From Lepidodermella squamata (taxonomy: Eukaryota; Gastrotricha), in the NCBI GenBank assembly GCA_047495785.1, contig JBLDXI010000029.1, positions 1,798,001 through 1,862,000 on the forward strand: a stretch of 64,000 bases of DNA, in the 5' to 3' direction. The notes beneath the pieces are model-generated. The model searched no databases. It was not told the origin of the DNA and worked only from the letters and a program-made list of their open reading frames with translations. This document shows, in pieces, positions 47,530 to 58,075 of this stretch (position 1 is the first letter of the stretch; every line of letters starts with the position of its first letter). Position numbers and translations under genes: made by a program.

Positions 47530-48930
47530 TTCATTTTATTTTACTTTATTGCTCTGTGATAATTTGCGCTGTAAATAATTGGCTTGACAATGAACCATTG
47601 TCAAAAATGCAAAGATAAATTCCAATAAAATTGCTTTTTAGAATCTCGTCAATTTATGAATGCTGATAGCTGATCTGAAGAATACCGTAATTCTTTTCGA
47701 TTTTGAACATTTTCTCCGATCATTTTTTGGCTGAAATTAGGCCAATTGCAGGAGGGCACTTTCTGTTTACATTGGCCGAGTAAACTTTGAAAACGTGACC
47801 TTGCAGAAAAAAGCTCATGAAAGACGCGGATTTAGACTCGCTATGCTCCACTGCAATCTGCCGGGCCATTGTTTTCAGCCCACTGTCATTATTTTGCTAG
47901 ACTTCGCCCAGAATTACTTATTAGGTAGTAGATAATAGTAGTGGTGATGTTGGTTCCTTCCTAGAACAGTAAGGTGGCTAAGAGAATCCCGTGAAGTTTC
48001 TAGACACAATCTGAAAGGATTCTATCAAAAGACCCTGAATTTTTGAATCTTTTGGAATCTCGGGCATCGCCTAATCGGCTTAGGTTTTCGTTTTCATAGG
48101 CTTGAAGCCTACTAACCTGCCTCGAACGAAAATTTATGCATTATTTCTCGGGTATGTCTGCCCTAAAAAATAATTCCTAAAACATGCTTTTAACTTTGAC
48201 ATCGAAAGCCTCGGACATTTTTAGAGATTTCTGGCTGTTTTTTAGCGTTTTTACTGGCATTGTTCAGGGATTTTTGGGAAATTTCAAATTAATGGCAGAA
48301 ATACCCGGGAAATAATGTATAAATTTTCATTCGGGTGGCTTACTTGCAGAGTCCCTTGAAAAAGGAACTTTCCAGACGCTTTGAAGAGCGCGCGATAAGG
48401 GGCTAATGCCGAAAAATCAGCCGGTTTTTATTCCAAAATAAAATCTATATGCAGGTCTCTATTAATTGATATTTGGCGATTAATTCCTAGAATTCACCCG
48501 CTCTCTATCGGACCACGAAGACATTGGCGTTTAAAATTGCACCGGATTTGGGAGAATGGGGAAAGCAAAAAAAATACCAACATTAAAGCTTTCTACCAAC
48601 ATTTTATTTCTAAGTTCTATTTTTAGAGGTAATGCCGTGCGTTAGACAGGTTCCGCGCACTAGACCGCGTGCGCTTGCGGCATTTCGCGTAGGCGCCACT
48701 CACTCATAACAATGGCTCCACTACAACAGCTAAACACCGTCCAAGCAAGCAAGCAACTAAGGGCATCACGCCATTCATATTATTGTTCGCATACAAATAA
48801 CATTGCTGTTTGACTCAAGCTGCCGGTGGCCCCACTACACGATATACGCTACATTCATAAAAGCGTGCAACTTTCACATTGAACCTGCAACCTTAGACAC
48901 CCGCCTTAATTTTTTCTAGAAACTTACTCA
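47530..48930. other. Intergenic stretch before the desaturase
   Basis: No gene seen. The likely gene F polyadenylation signal (aataaa) lies near 47625. The 300 bp before 48934 are richer in G+C and probably hold the desaturase promoter. Confidence 0.5.
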
Positions 48931-48933
48931 ATT

Positions 48934-50906
48934 ATGACAAGAAAAAATTACACATTCGAAGAGGTTAAGCAGGAAGTGAAAGCCGGCCGATGGCTGCTGA
49001 TCTACGAGCGGCAGGTCTACGACGTCGGTAAATGGAAGGACAAGCACCCTGGTGGTGAGCTGGTCATCCAGCACATGTTAGGCCGTGATGCCACCGACCA
49101 AATCCTAGGCAACCACTCGGCCGAAGTTGTCAACAAATACATGGGCAAGATGTTCATCGTCGGCGATTTGGTTGATGAAAAGAACCGCGGCGTGTGGTTC
49201 GACCGGCCTCAATCGATGGCCTACCGCGAGACGCATCGCAAGTTGACGGAGATGGGCGCGTTTGAGAACACCCTGACGTTTTTCGGCGTTCTCGCGCTCT
49301 TCATCCTCGCGCTTTGGTTTTCGTCCATTTTCATGCTGATGAAGTTTGGCGATACGTTTTTGGGGGTTACCGCAGCTGTACTCCTGCTTGCCTTCGCCTG
49401 GCAGAATACTGTCAGTTTTATGCATGACGGAGGCCATAACACCATTACGCATAATCGGATAGTGGATAATATAATTACTATAATTTTTACGAATTGCTTC
49501 ACCGGAATTGCTTGTGGCTATTGGAAAGCTACGCACTACCTTCACCATCTTGTCACTAACGATCCAGAGGTTAGTTTCAACTATTTTTCATTATTTTTCT
49601 CTCATTTGAGGAAATGAAAAGGTTCCATGCTAATTGAGCAAACGAAAATTGAGCAGCGAAAATAGAGCAAGGGCTTTTGAGCAACGACATAAGAGCAAAA
49701 TGAGATAAGAGCAAAACGACACAAGAGCAAATTTAATAATTAATTTTAGCTCTTAGGTATTTATTGTTAACAAAATTTGCTCTTGTGTCACTTTGCTCTT
49801 ATCTCATTTTGCTATTTATTCGTTTGCTCTTATGTCGTTGCTCAAAAGCCCTTGCTCTATTTTTGCTGCTCAATTTTCGCTTGCTCAATTAGCATAGACC
49901 AATGAAAAAGCAGCTAGCTTAAGAATTTTCTGGAAATGAAATTTCATATTTTAATAGTTCCCAATTTTTGAATTTTATTTGAAATTTCCAAAATAGCAAT
50001 TTCCGCAAATTATTTTGAAAATGTCCAAAAATTTGAAAATCGCAATCATTAAAATTATTTTTAAAACGTCAACAATAGTTATTTCAAAATTTCAAAAATT
50101 AGTTTTGAATCTTCAAAAATCGTTGAACACTCAATTTTTTTTATCTTAACGTCTGATGTCAATTTTATTTGATGGATATTGATTATTTCTAAGCTTTGTT
50201 TTTTTCGAATTTTCAGCATGACCCTCAAGCTCAAGTATTACCGCTCATCGCTCTTTCTGTTCGATCATTCGAAACGCTCTACTCAAGCTTCCACAAGCGT
50301 CCAATGCCGTATGACGACTTCGCCAGGCTGATCGTACCATTTCAACACATTTGCTACGTACCCTTCATGGGCCTATTCCGATTCGTCCTGTACAAGGAAA
50401 GCGTGTTGTACCTGATAAGGCACAAACGTGGTTACTGGAAGACCGAACTTGCTGCTATGTGTGTTTTCTGGATTTACCTCGGCTGGATGGTTAGTCTCAT
50501 CCCGACGCTCACCTACAAGTTCTACTTCTTCTTCAGCGTTCACTATCTGATGGTATTTTTCTACCTACTCTTCTTCGCGAGCCACTGGTCAATGTCCATG
50601 GATGAGATGGGCGAGAAGGAGGATTTCCTCGAGTACCAAGCCCGAACTACAGTTGACTTCCCTTGTCCGGAATACTTGGACTGGCTTCCTGTCGGGCTGC
50701 AATTTCAACTCGCTCACCATTTGTACCCGCGCATTTCGCAGCACAAGCTCCGGGCGGCGAATGACCTCGTTTTGGCCATGATGGATAAATTTAACCTGAA
50801 GTACAACACCATGGGTTATGTTGAGCTGAACCAAGACATCATTCGGCATCTGAAAGAAGTCGCAGAAGCTGCAAGGCAACTTGCTATGAAGGACAGGAAC
50901 AAGTGA
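48934..50906 (+). CDS. Cytochrome b5-fused front-end fatty acid (or sphingolipid) desaturase
   Basis: Exons 48934-49569 and 50217-50906 give 441 residues, the usual length of the family. The N-terminal cytochrome b5 domain has HPGG at residues 38-41 and a second candidate heme His at 61. The desaturase part shows the three histidine boxes: HDGGH at 164-168, HYLHH at 201-205, and QLAHH at 376-380, where the Q replaces the first His as in front-end enzymes. Four or more membrane helices lie between. The enzyme should introduce a double bond between an existing one and the carboxyl end of acyl chains (delta-5, -6 or -8 types) in the endoplasmic reticulum, using electrons from its own b5 domain. 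Regiospecificity cannot be read from sequence. The 647 bp intron carries a MITE-like hairpin. Confidence 0.93.
49625..49896. repeat. MITE-like foldback with AGAGCAAA motifs in the desaturase intron
   Basis: Arms about 49625-49734 and 49772-49896 are inverted copies of each other, starting ATGCTAATTGAGCAA. Each arm is built from many copies of the word GAGCAA (ATTGAGCAG, ATAGAGCAAG, TTTGAGCAACG, ATAAGAGCAAA, ACAAGAGCAAA). The right arm has an extra piece of about 17 bases. The unit is about 272 bp and non-coding. Confidence 0.88.
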
Positions 50907-50922
50907 ACATAGAAGCAGATGG

Positions 50923-51206
50923 ATCCAATTTTGACCTAGATTCGGACAAATTGATTTCCTATCCTTTTCTTTATTCACCTATTTCCTTGAACCATCTGCA
51001 GAACATCAAATTTAACCAACATCAGGGTATTTTTCGGATATTACACGATGCAGAAAAATGACTCACTATTAAATCATGATGCTTGTAATAAAGGAGAAAA
51101 TTGCAAGATGACGACCAAAAGACCTATGATTAACATGAAATCTCATTTATTAGATGGAGCATGGAATGAATTACTTGGCAACCCGTGAAATTGCTACACA
51201 AAGGAT
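50923..51206 (-). pseudogene. Relic of the 3' end of a GABA-B-like receptor gene
   Basis: This segment aligns along its length with 60693-60979, the 3' flank and C-terminal codons of the minus-strand receptor gene. Shared words include TCCAATTTTGACC, GTATTTTTCGGA, GACTCACTATTAAAT and GATGCTTGTAATAAAG. On the minus strand the reading frame is broken by several stops. It starts just after the desaturase stop codon. Similarity fades, with gaps, past 51206. Confidence 0.8.
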
Positions 51207-51363
51207 GTCACTTATACATCAATCGCAGTGGAGGAGGTATGATAACCCAAGTATGCATTCGTTGTCATTCACTGGCTACATGAGGTATCATGCCCTGGGA
51301 AGCCCCATGCAACTCGAAAATGCCAGCTTTTAGCATACGTTCATTGAGGTAAAGATCCCTTTA

Positions 51364-51476
51364 GCTTATCATTGTAGCATGTGTTGAAGACATTCATTTC
51401 TTTTGCTAATAGTTTGTAATAGTTGAGAAAATAATAATTGAAATGAATGTCTTCAGCTCATGCTACACTGATAAGC
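51364..51476. repeat. Short foldback element
   Basis: Two 37-base arms, 51364-51400 and 51440-51476, are inverted copies with three mismatches (GCTTATCATTGTAGCATG against the reverse complement of the other arm). The spacer is 39 bases and AT-rich. It is non-coding and could form a stable hairpin. Confidence 0.85.
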
Positions 51477-51559
51477 ATCGCCAAGAAACAGGAAACAACT
51501 TATTAACGGAACAACTAACTACTTATGAATCGGCGGAATAGGAGACCACGGAAAATGAA

Positions 51560-52300
51560 TTATGAGCGGATATAACATGAACAGAAGGAAGAAACGGAAA
51601 GAACAGAGGGCAAAAGAAAGACTGGATCGAAGAAGAGAAGGAGCAGAGGGAGAGTGACGAAGACAGAGAGCGAGCCTGACGACTGGCGGTCATGGAGGAC
51701 GACTACTGGCGACTTCATCGTCGTTGGCGGACGTAAGCGGACGCCATCGATTTGCTCGCGAAGTGGCAGAACATGTCTACAGGCATTCTCGGCGTAGCGG
51801 AATTGAACTTGGGAGAAAAACTCATGAAAGCTGGGCAGGCGACACCGCCGCTCTAGATCGGTGATTCGAACGCGGTCAGCAAGGCGAACGTTGAGCATCG
51901 CACGCATGTACTTGTACTGGAGGACGTCGAGGCGGCGCAATTGTTGCTTTGCAGCTGACGAAAAGACGACGCAGCCGAAAGAGGCGATCGACCGGACGAG
52001 AGCGAGGTAGCTGGCACGACGCCAGCGGAAGGAGAGCCCAGGGTGCCGAACGTGGTACCAAGACAGATTTTACCCGCAGTGGCTCAGGGTGCGGTCCATG
52101 TGGGGCTTCCACGAGAGCTTCGCGTCTAAGTGAATGCCTAAGACGCGCAACACTGCAACCTTGAGGTATAGCGGAGCCGTTTAGCGTCAAATGCAAGGCT
52201 GGTGGTTGCCGCCCGAAAGCGAGTGCTTCACTTCTGGAGGCGTTGAACTGCTGACGCCAGCCACAGGAAGGCAGGAAGGCTGAAATAACCACAGGGATTG
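51560..52300 (-). mobile_element. Non-LTR (LINE) retrotransposon fragment
   Basis: On the minus strand, conceptual fragments read QQFNASRSEALAFG, then, in shifted frames, VLGIHLDAKLSWKPHMD, FRWRRASYLALVRSI, FGCVVFSSAAKQQLRRLDVL and QYKYMRAMLNVRLADRVRI. This order (NxSKSE box, LGIxLDxxLSWKxH, a helical region ending LxxLDxLQ) is that of the C-terminal part of a LINE reverse transcriptase. At least one frameshift and one stop break it. No 5' part, endonuclease or clear poly-A end was found. G+C content is well above the flanks. Confidence 0.8.
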
Positions 52301-52309
52301 GAGGGGGCG

Positions 52310-53230
52310 CTTTTGTTTTTTACAAATTCGCATACTATACAAAAAGAATCATTTTTGGATAGGTTGGATCAACGGCAAGTCAGTTACTTTTATTCATCTT
52401 GAAGGTCACCGGGGAGGGGTTTCGTTGCTCCCTCGAAGCAGTTGTCGTCTCCGGCGCTTAGTTTTGGCGGAAGCCGCACAGCTTATCCGATTTTTCGAAC
52501 ACCAGTATTGGAAATAACATTGACATTTGGTGACAAGACTAAGGATTGATGAGCGGATCCTTATGAATTCACTCGATTATTCACTCCTCTCTTTCGAGCG
52601 TCTAGCAGTCTGACATTTCTGAGAAGGTAGCCTCGAAAACTACAAACAAACGAAACATTCGCCAGCATTATGGGAAAGCATAATAGCATGACGGCAGGCA
52701 GTTTATCACGTGAGTAGTTTATAGCTTATATTCGCTGACACGTTATGAACCGGCCTAACGTTTGATGCGTGAGAGCGCAGTTGAGGCTGTCCTGGAGGCG
52801 CATAGCTAACAAAACGCTCAGTTTTTACAGAAACCCGCTGGAGGGATGGCTCTGCACTCAACCTAAAACGGTTGCGAACGTTTGAAAATTATGTAATTAT
52901 CTCTAACCCCCACTCCATTAACGCTGTGGCAAATGCGTGGCAACAGCGGACGAAAGGTGCGCGGCCGAGCAGGCATCGAACCTTTGAGTTGAAACGAAGG
53001 GGGAACTTTCTCGATGTCACGCATGAGAATAATATAATGATAGCATGCCAGATGATGTCAGCCCAACACATGAACGCATTATAATTGCCAATTAGAAATG
53101 CAACCAACTCAATTGATTGCAACCACCATAAAAAAGATAGCGGGGACCAAGTTTTACAAAAAGTGCACATATTATGATAACATAATTTCCTACCATCGCC
53201 GATGTAATAAAAGAGAACCACTTTGGAACC
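52310..53230. other. Intergenic stretch before the cysteine-repeat gene
   Basis: No coding frame is convincing; the frame at 52872-53084 has no family signal. It probably contains upstream control DNA for the 53324 gene. Confidence 0.5.
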
Positions 53231-53234
53231 CGGC

Positions 53235-53240
53235 TATAAA
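53235..53240 (+). promoter_or_regulatory. TATA box of the cysteine-repeat gene
   Basis: The sequence CGGCTATAAAATG places TATAAA 84 bp upstream of the start codon at 53324, leaving a leader of about 55 bases if transcription starts some 30 bases downstream. Confidence 0.55.
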
Positions 53241-53323
53241 ATGTGAGCTTTTTCCTTCTAAGCTAGTCAATTGCTCTTTTCAAACTCAACATTCAGCCTT
53301 TCTTGCAAACATTTCAGCCACAA

Positions 53324-54864
53324 ATGCCTTACTTTCACTTGACGATTCTCGCCGCGGCCCTTAGCTGTGTTGCTGCTTGCCCCGCTACGACAAATACAAC
53401 CCCATGCCCAGCTAGGTCGGTAACGGTTGCGGGCGCTTGTCCGACAGGTCAGAGCTGCCTAACCACTTCGAACCCATGTCCGATCGGTCAAAGCTGCCTG
53501 TCATCTGCTGTGACTTGCCCGGATGGTCAAATGTGTCTCACCGCATCGAATCCATGTCCAACTGATCAAAAGTGTCTCAATGCAGCTAATCCTTGCCCTT
53601 CTAGTAAAAGCTGCTTGCTAACATCGAATCCATGCGACACCGGTAAAGCCTGTTTGGACACAACCAATCCATGCCCCGCAGGCGAAACCTGTTTGGCCTC
53701 GGCTCCTCCTTCCTGCCCTGCAGGTCAAAGTTGCAAACTGGACTCGAACCCGTGTCCTTCTTCCCAAAGCTGCAAGGACAACACCAACCCTTGCTCCAGT
53801 GGTCTAAGCTGCTTGGCTTCGGCGCCACCCTCTTGCCCTGCTGGCCAGAGCTGCAAGGACAATTCCAACCCTTGCTCTAGTGGCCTAAGCTGTTTGGCTT
53901 CGGCGCCACCTTCTTGCCCTGCTGGTCAATCTTGCCAAGCGGCATCAACGGTACAATGCCTTGAAATATTTTTATTTCCGGAATTAATGCTCGTATTGTT
54001 GATTTGAGGGACAGGTAACAAACTTGGAGAGTTTTATTTCTATTTATATCAAACAGAATGCTACCGAAATCAGAATCGTTCTGCCATCGTGCTTAGACTG
54101 TTAACTATAAGCGATCACATTTTCACGTTTCATCTTGCGGGCAGAGTTTCAAATTTGCAGAATCCCAAAAATCGTTTTTCACTGGTCGCCTATATGACTT
54201 TGCCTATGATCTAACAAGCTTAAATATATGCTATGCTTATTTTAAATAGGTCCAATATCGAACCTGCATGATGACGACAAATGTGGGCACCTCGATTTAC
54301 TATTGCACAGGAAACGGTGGACAATGCAGTTCGCTCTTCACGTCGGGAGTAATGACTTTTCCTGTAAGTATCGATTGACTGAAGATGTAGGAATATATAG
54401 ATTTTCTTATTTCCTAAGATACCGGGAGCCGATGGAGCTAATTATTACTCGTCGTTTACAGAATGCTGCAATAATCTGAATGCGGATAAGACAAAAGTCC
54501 TGTACGATTACATACCTGGTTCCGCTGGCGCAGCCCCAACTGCAACTTGTGTATACCCCAAAAACACGACGCCTTACATATTGAGCAGTGCTGTGGCAAA
54601 CACTCTTCCTCTTTACTGCGTTCGCTTCCCGCACACTGCTGCTGCAAGTGGGTTCAAGGCTGCAAATTCGGGGGTGAGTGAAAAGCGTGGTAGAAGTTGA
54701 CATGAGACAGCATTTTACGGCTAAATTTCTTCTAGGGTGTTAATGCATTCGCATCGTTCGCTGAATGCTGTTCGGCTATTGCGCCAGCGGGCGTTTTTAC
54801 AATTGGTTCATTTGGTGTAGCTTATGGTAACAAACTCGAAGCTTGTTCGATAGCTGAATCGTGA
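53324..54864 (+). CDS. Secreted protein with CPxGQSC tandem repeats
   Basis: Exons 53324-53950, 54250-54363, 54419-54673 and 54736-54864, all joined in phase 0, give 374 residues. The signal peptide is MPYFHLTILAAALSCVAA. Residues about 30-205 are about 14 repeats of roughly 12-14 residues with the pattern (N/S)PCPxGQSCL or PSCPAGQSC, each giving a Cys pair spaced CxxxxxC. The C-terminal half is a different cysteine-containing domain with TECCNNL, LYCVRFPH and AECCSAI motifs, each pair CC near an exon end. I do not recognise the family. The even cysteine pairing suggests a disulfide-stabilised rod. The long minus-strand frame at 53601-53828 is a shadow of the repeat. Confidence 0.83.
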
Positions 54865-55141
54865 TCTCCTAACGGCGGCTTTATCAACCTTCGGTTCAAT
54901 GATTATCAAATAAGACCTGAACTGACGTTCCTTTGATTTGCACGCGACAAATTTCGAAATTATATATTCCACATATCAGACACTTCATTGCATTCAATTG
55001 CCCTTCAAATCGACAATTGCCCTTCAATTTTTCGGGCCCTTGCTAAGGTCGAAAAGTTCAATGCTTATCGTTTATCGTTGCATGTGTACTGTGTACAGCT
55101 GAATAAAATTGTTGAAAAATGCATACCGACTACCGTATACC

Positions 55142-55310
55142 TGTAGTGATTGAAAAAGACTAACTTAGCAAACTAATGACTTTTATTAACTATCTAACGT
55201 GCCTCCCAGAATAGGAATTTCTGGGCGTTTATAAACAGCTCTTGTTTACAACTGAAGGGCGAGGCGCGAGGCGGCACGCGACAAACAGGTGACGTTTGCA
55301 CCGCACTACA
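55142..55310 (-). repeat. 3' LTR
   Basis: This is the LTR next to the purine-rich tract on the minus strand. It appears identical to the partner at 56586-56754, which implies a recent insertion or gene conversion. Confidence 0.92.
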
Positions 55311-55773
55311 ACACCTCCCCTTCTTATGAAAGAAATAGGACATCAATATTTACAAAAAATATTTACAAAATACAAACGGACACATGCGTAAGACATAGAT
55401 TAGGGTCAGCGTCAACGGTCGAATCAGTCTCGCCATCACCGGTATTTCGTTAACATCATCGCATTTAATCTCATTTGTTCGTCCTCCCAAGTAGCTTCCG
55501 ATTTTTACTATCCAAGTTCATTTCGGTATTCAAGTCACAAATCATGCAATCTTCAACATTCACGTAGCAATAGGAGACTTCAACGCTCGCCTGACGAAGG
55601 GTATATCCGCTTCAAGCGCTAACACCACCACATCAACGAGAAGTCGGAAAGGCGATAAAAGCGAATCAGCGAATTCAAAATTGAAGTAAAGCCATAAGTA
55701 GCAAGGATATCTTATGAATGAGCACGTGAAAAAATCAGCATTAATGGAGCGCACGTGGAAAAAGTGAATGGAA

Positions 55774-56583
55774 CTACCTTCTCTTTCTATGATATAGTAT
55801 GGCGAAGAAGATTTTCAATGAATAGAGCATAACTTCGAGAGCAACAAGACACAATATTATGAAAATAATTTTCCTAAAGTTTTCATCATGAATGAGTTCG
55901 ATCAGTACCTTATAGAGCTCGCCTGGGCTTTGCTCAGTTGAAGAATTCGTCGGCGTACCGGACTGCGTGATTGCTTCCACCGGGGCAGCACCGGTTCGAC
56001 GGGCTTCGCAGCATTCCTGACATGCTTGACAACGGCGACGGATGTCACTGTACATCAGCGGGTACCAATAGCGAGTGCGAACGCGGCTTGTCGTTTTGCG
56101 TGCGTCGAGATGTCGACCGTTCGAAGTGACGTGGTGTCGAGACCAGACCTCGAATTTGAGTCGATCAGGAACCAGCAGGCAGGCTCGGGGTATCAATCGG
56201 TCATGAACCGTGATAAACCAGATGCCATCGTCGGCTTGGAACATGTCATCAGCTGATTGCGCGACAACGACTTCGGCCCAGTGAGTGGAGTGAGCTGCTA
56301 AATAATCGATGTGTTCAAAGTTGTTAATTTTCAAAAGTGAAAGAACTAAGCGGTAAGCAGGGTCTTCTTCTTGTAGCTGAGCCAGGATATCTGGTTTCCA
56401 CCAATCAGGGCGACGCCTCTTCCTCCAACGTTGACTGTCGTCGACACGGGATAGACAGGGCTCGACGGGAGCGTCGATAGAGCCGTAGCAGTACACGGGC
56501 CCGCTTGGTTGGCCAGCATAACCGTAGTCCATACCGACACGATTCCAGAGTCGAACGAAGGCCGGGCCCCCAGTGGCCACCAA
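55774..56583 (-). pseudogene. Internal reading frame of the LTR element: integrase zinc-binding region plus hydrophobic tail
   Basis: The frame is open for 269 codons on the minus strand but its first codon is TTG within the primer-binding-site-like region; no ATG begins it. Residues about 155-205 show an integrase H2C2 zinc-binding signature (HHVTSNGRHLDARKT, then CQACQEC) preceded by LLVPDRL. The N-terminal part has only pieces of polyprotein character. The last 35 residues are a hydrophobic segment with a basic tail (FIILCLVALEVML, ending HRKRR), like a membrane anchor. The reverse transcriptase, RNase H and integrase catalytic core are missing. I read it as a large internal deletion that left an integrase piece next to a possible envelope-type C-terminus. 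Confidence 0.75.
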
Positions 56584-56585
56584 AA

Positions 56586-56754
56586 TGTAGTGATTGAAAA
56601 AGACTAACTTAGCAAACTAATGACTTTTATTAACTATCTAACGTGCCTCCCAGAATAGGAATTTCTGGGCGTTTATAAACAGCTCTTGTTTACAACTGAA
56701 GGGCGAGGCGCGAGGCGGCACGCGACAAACAGGTGACGTTTGCACCGCACTACA
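56586..56754 (-). repeat. 5' LTR
   Basis: This is the upstream LTR in the minus orientation, followed by the primer-binding-site-like TGG sequence. It appears identical to 55142-55310 and ends at the TACC target duplication. Confidence 0.92.
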
Positions 56755-56759
56755 TACCC

Positions 56760-57800
56760 TAACGAAAATTTGTACAGAACAGTTTTGGTTTTTCCGAGTT
56801 TTCCGAGTTTGTTTTCGGAATTTTCTCGGAATGATATCGGAATGTTATAGGAATTTTAGATAAAAAAACGAATCTGAAATATCCCAATTTATGAAGAAAC
56901 GTTTCCATCCATTCAGTATTCAGATACTGACAAGTTTTGCTGAGGTTAAATACCGTAAAATTCAAAATAAGAGCGCGAGGGTCTCCATTTTCTAAGCCAC
57001 TAAAACCGAACAGTACGAATCTGCAAGGAAAAGCGACTGGTCCACCTGGCAACAGCCATGTGGAAGTGCAGCAGGGATCCCGAGGCCCCCGATGCACTCT
57101 CCTCGCTAGTCAAGCCGATTAACCAACAGCATGACCACAACACTCGTCTTGCAGCCATCACTCAGTCGAAATGCAGGATAAATGATCAAAGTTAGGTAAT
57201 TCATCCGTAGCAGGCTATATCCTGCAGTCAGTTCAAAAATTGTCACGCGCGGGAAAGTTCTACGTCCAATTTGATAGCATATAAGGTAGTTTTCAAAAGT
57301 TTGAAAAACTATTAGGGATGCTCAAATTTCTAGCCAAAAGTGACTCATCAGAAAGATCGCATGTACAAATATCACTTAAACCGCGTATTTATAGTCCATT
57401 GAAAGATCTAGATTAGAATCTTCCGGAATGTTGGCATAGTGCCAGTTTGGCCGGATGCCAAAATCGGTGCATTCTCGACAAATAAGGAACAATTAAAAGC
57501 CTTTAGAAGGTGCCTTAAGCATCACTATTGCTAAGGAATCGCAGAGAAAGCAATGAAATCAGATTTTATTTCAGGCTATGACTTGGCAATTCTCGATGCA
57601 TGTCTGCATGGAAGTTGAGATACCCACCAAGTTTTGTCGCAAAGTAAAAGAACATCAGTCGCGAGGTCAGCGCATGTTTCTCGTTACGTTGCAATGCACT
57701 GACACTACGATGGTCGCTGTCGATCAATCATTCGCAACAAAATCAGCTAATCAGTCGAGTCATAAAAGGTGATTAGGTAAGTCTAAGAACAGATAAAGGC
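56760..57800. other. Intergenic stretch before the first receptor
   Basis: No gene is supported. The frame at 56759-57097 (minus) begins inside the element flank and has no family signal. Repeated TTTTCCGAGTTTTCCGAG and TCGGAATG words at 56790-56850 are a local simple repeat. Confidence 0.5.
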
Positions 57801-57810
57801 ATAGTAGCGA

Positions 57811-57818
57811 TATATAAA
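57811..57818 (+). promoter_or_regulatory. TATA box candidate of the plus-strand receptor
   Basis: TATATAAA lies 265 bp upstream of the chosen start codon at 58076. It would give a leader of about 230 bases, which includes a partial duplicate of the start region at 57839-57869. Confidence 0.4.
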
Positions 57819-58075
57819 ATTCTCGCTTTTACAGTTGATCATTTCCACCTGACATTAGCTATATTCTGGTTATAACACGAGTCTTGTTACTTGGCAATGC
57901 CTATCAGCATAGTAGGTGCTGAAGAAATACATTTCAATCGATAGTTCGCTACAAAATAAGCCATTCAAACATGTTATAGGTACATTTTTGTTGGGGATTG
58001 TCCAAGAACGCAAAAATGAATCAACGATCTCAAAATGCACGCTTTCACAGTTCATCAGTTTCATTACATTTCCAC

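Larger units (their letters stand above)
55138..56758 (-). mobile_element. Deleted LTR retrotransposon with identical LTRs
   Basis: Two 169 bp direct repeats, 55142-55310 and 56586-56754, appear identical base for base. Each starts TGTAGTG and ends CACTACA. The flanking 4 bp TACC is duplicated (55138-55141 and 56755-56758). Orientation is minus: a purine-rich tract (AAGAAGGGGAGGTGT) lies directly before the LTR at 55142-55310, and a TGG-type primer-binding-site-like sequence (TGGTGGCCACTGGGGG) follows the LTR at 56586-56754. The LTR has a TTTATAAA and, downstream on the minus strand, an AATAAA. The internal region is only 1275 bp and lacks gag, protease and reverse transcriptase, so the copy is not autonomous. 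The group (Ty3/gypsy or BEL/Pao) is not certain. Confidence 0.93.

Noticed and set aside
52872-53084. Open frame before the cysteine-repeat gene
   Set aside because: It lies in the probable promoter region and shows no coding signal; the opposite strand is open too.
53601-53828. Minus-strand frame through the CPxGQSC repeats
   Set aside because: It is a reverse-strand shadow of the tandem repeat with no start context or domain.
56759-57097. Minus-strand open frame beside the LTR element
   Set aside because: It begins at the edge of the target duplication and covers simple repeats. Its N-terminal part has no family signal.
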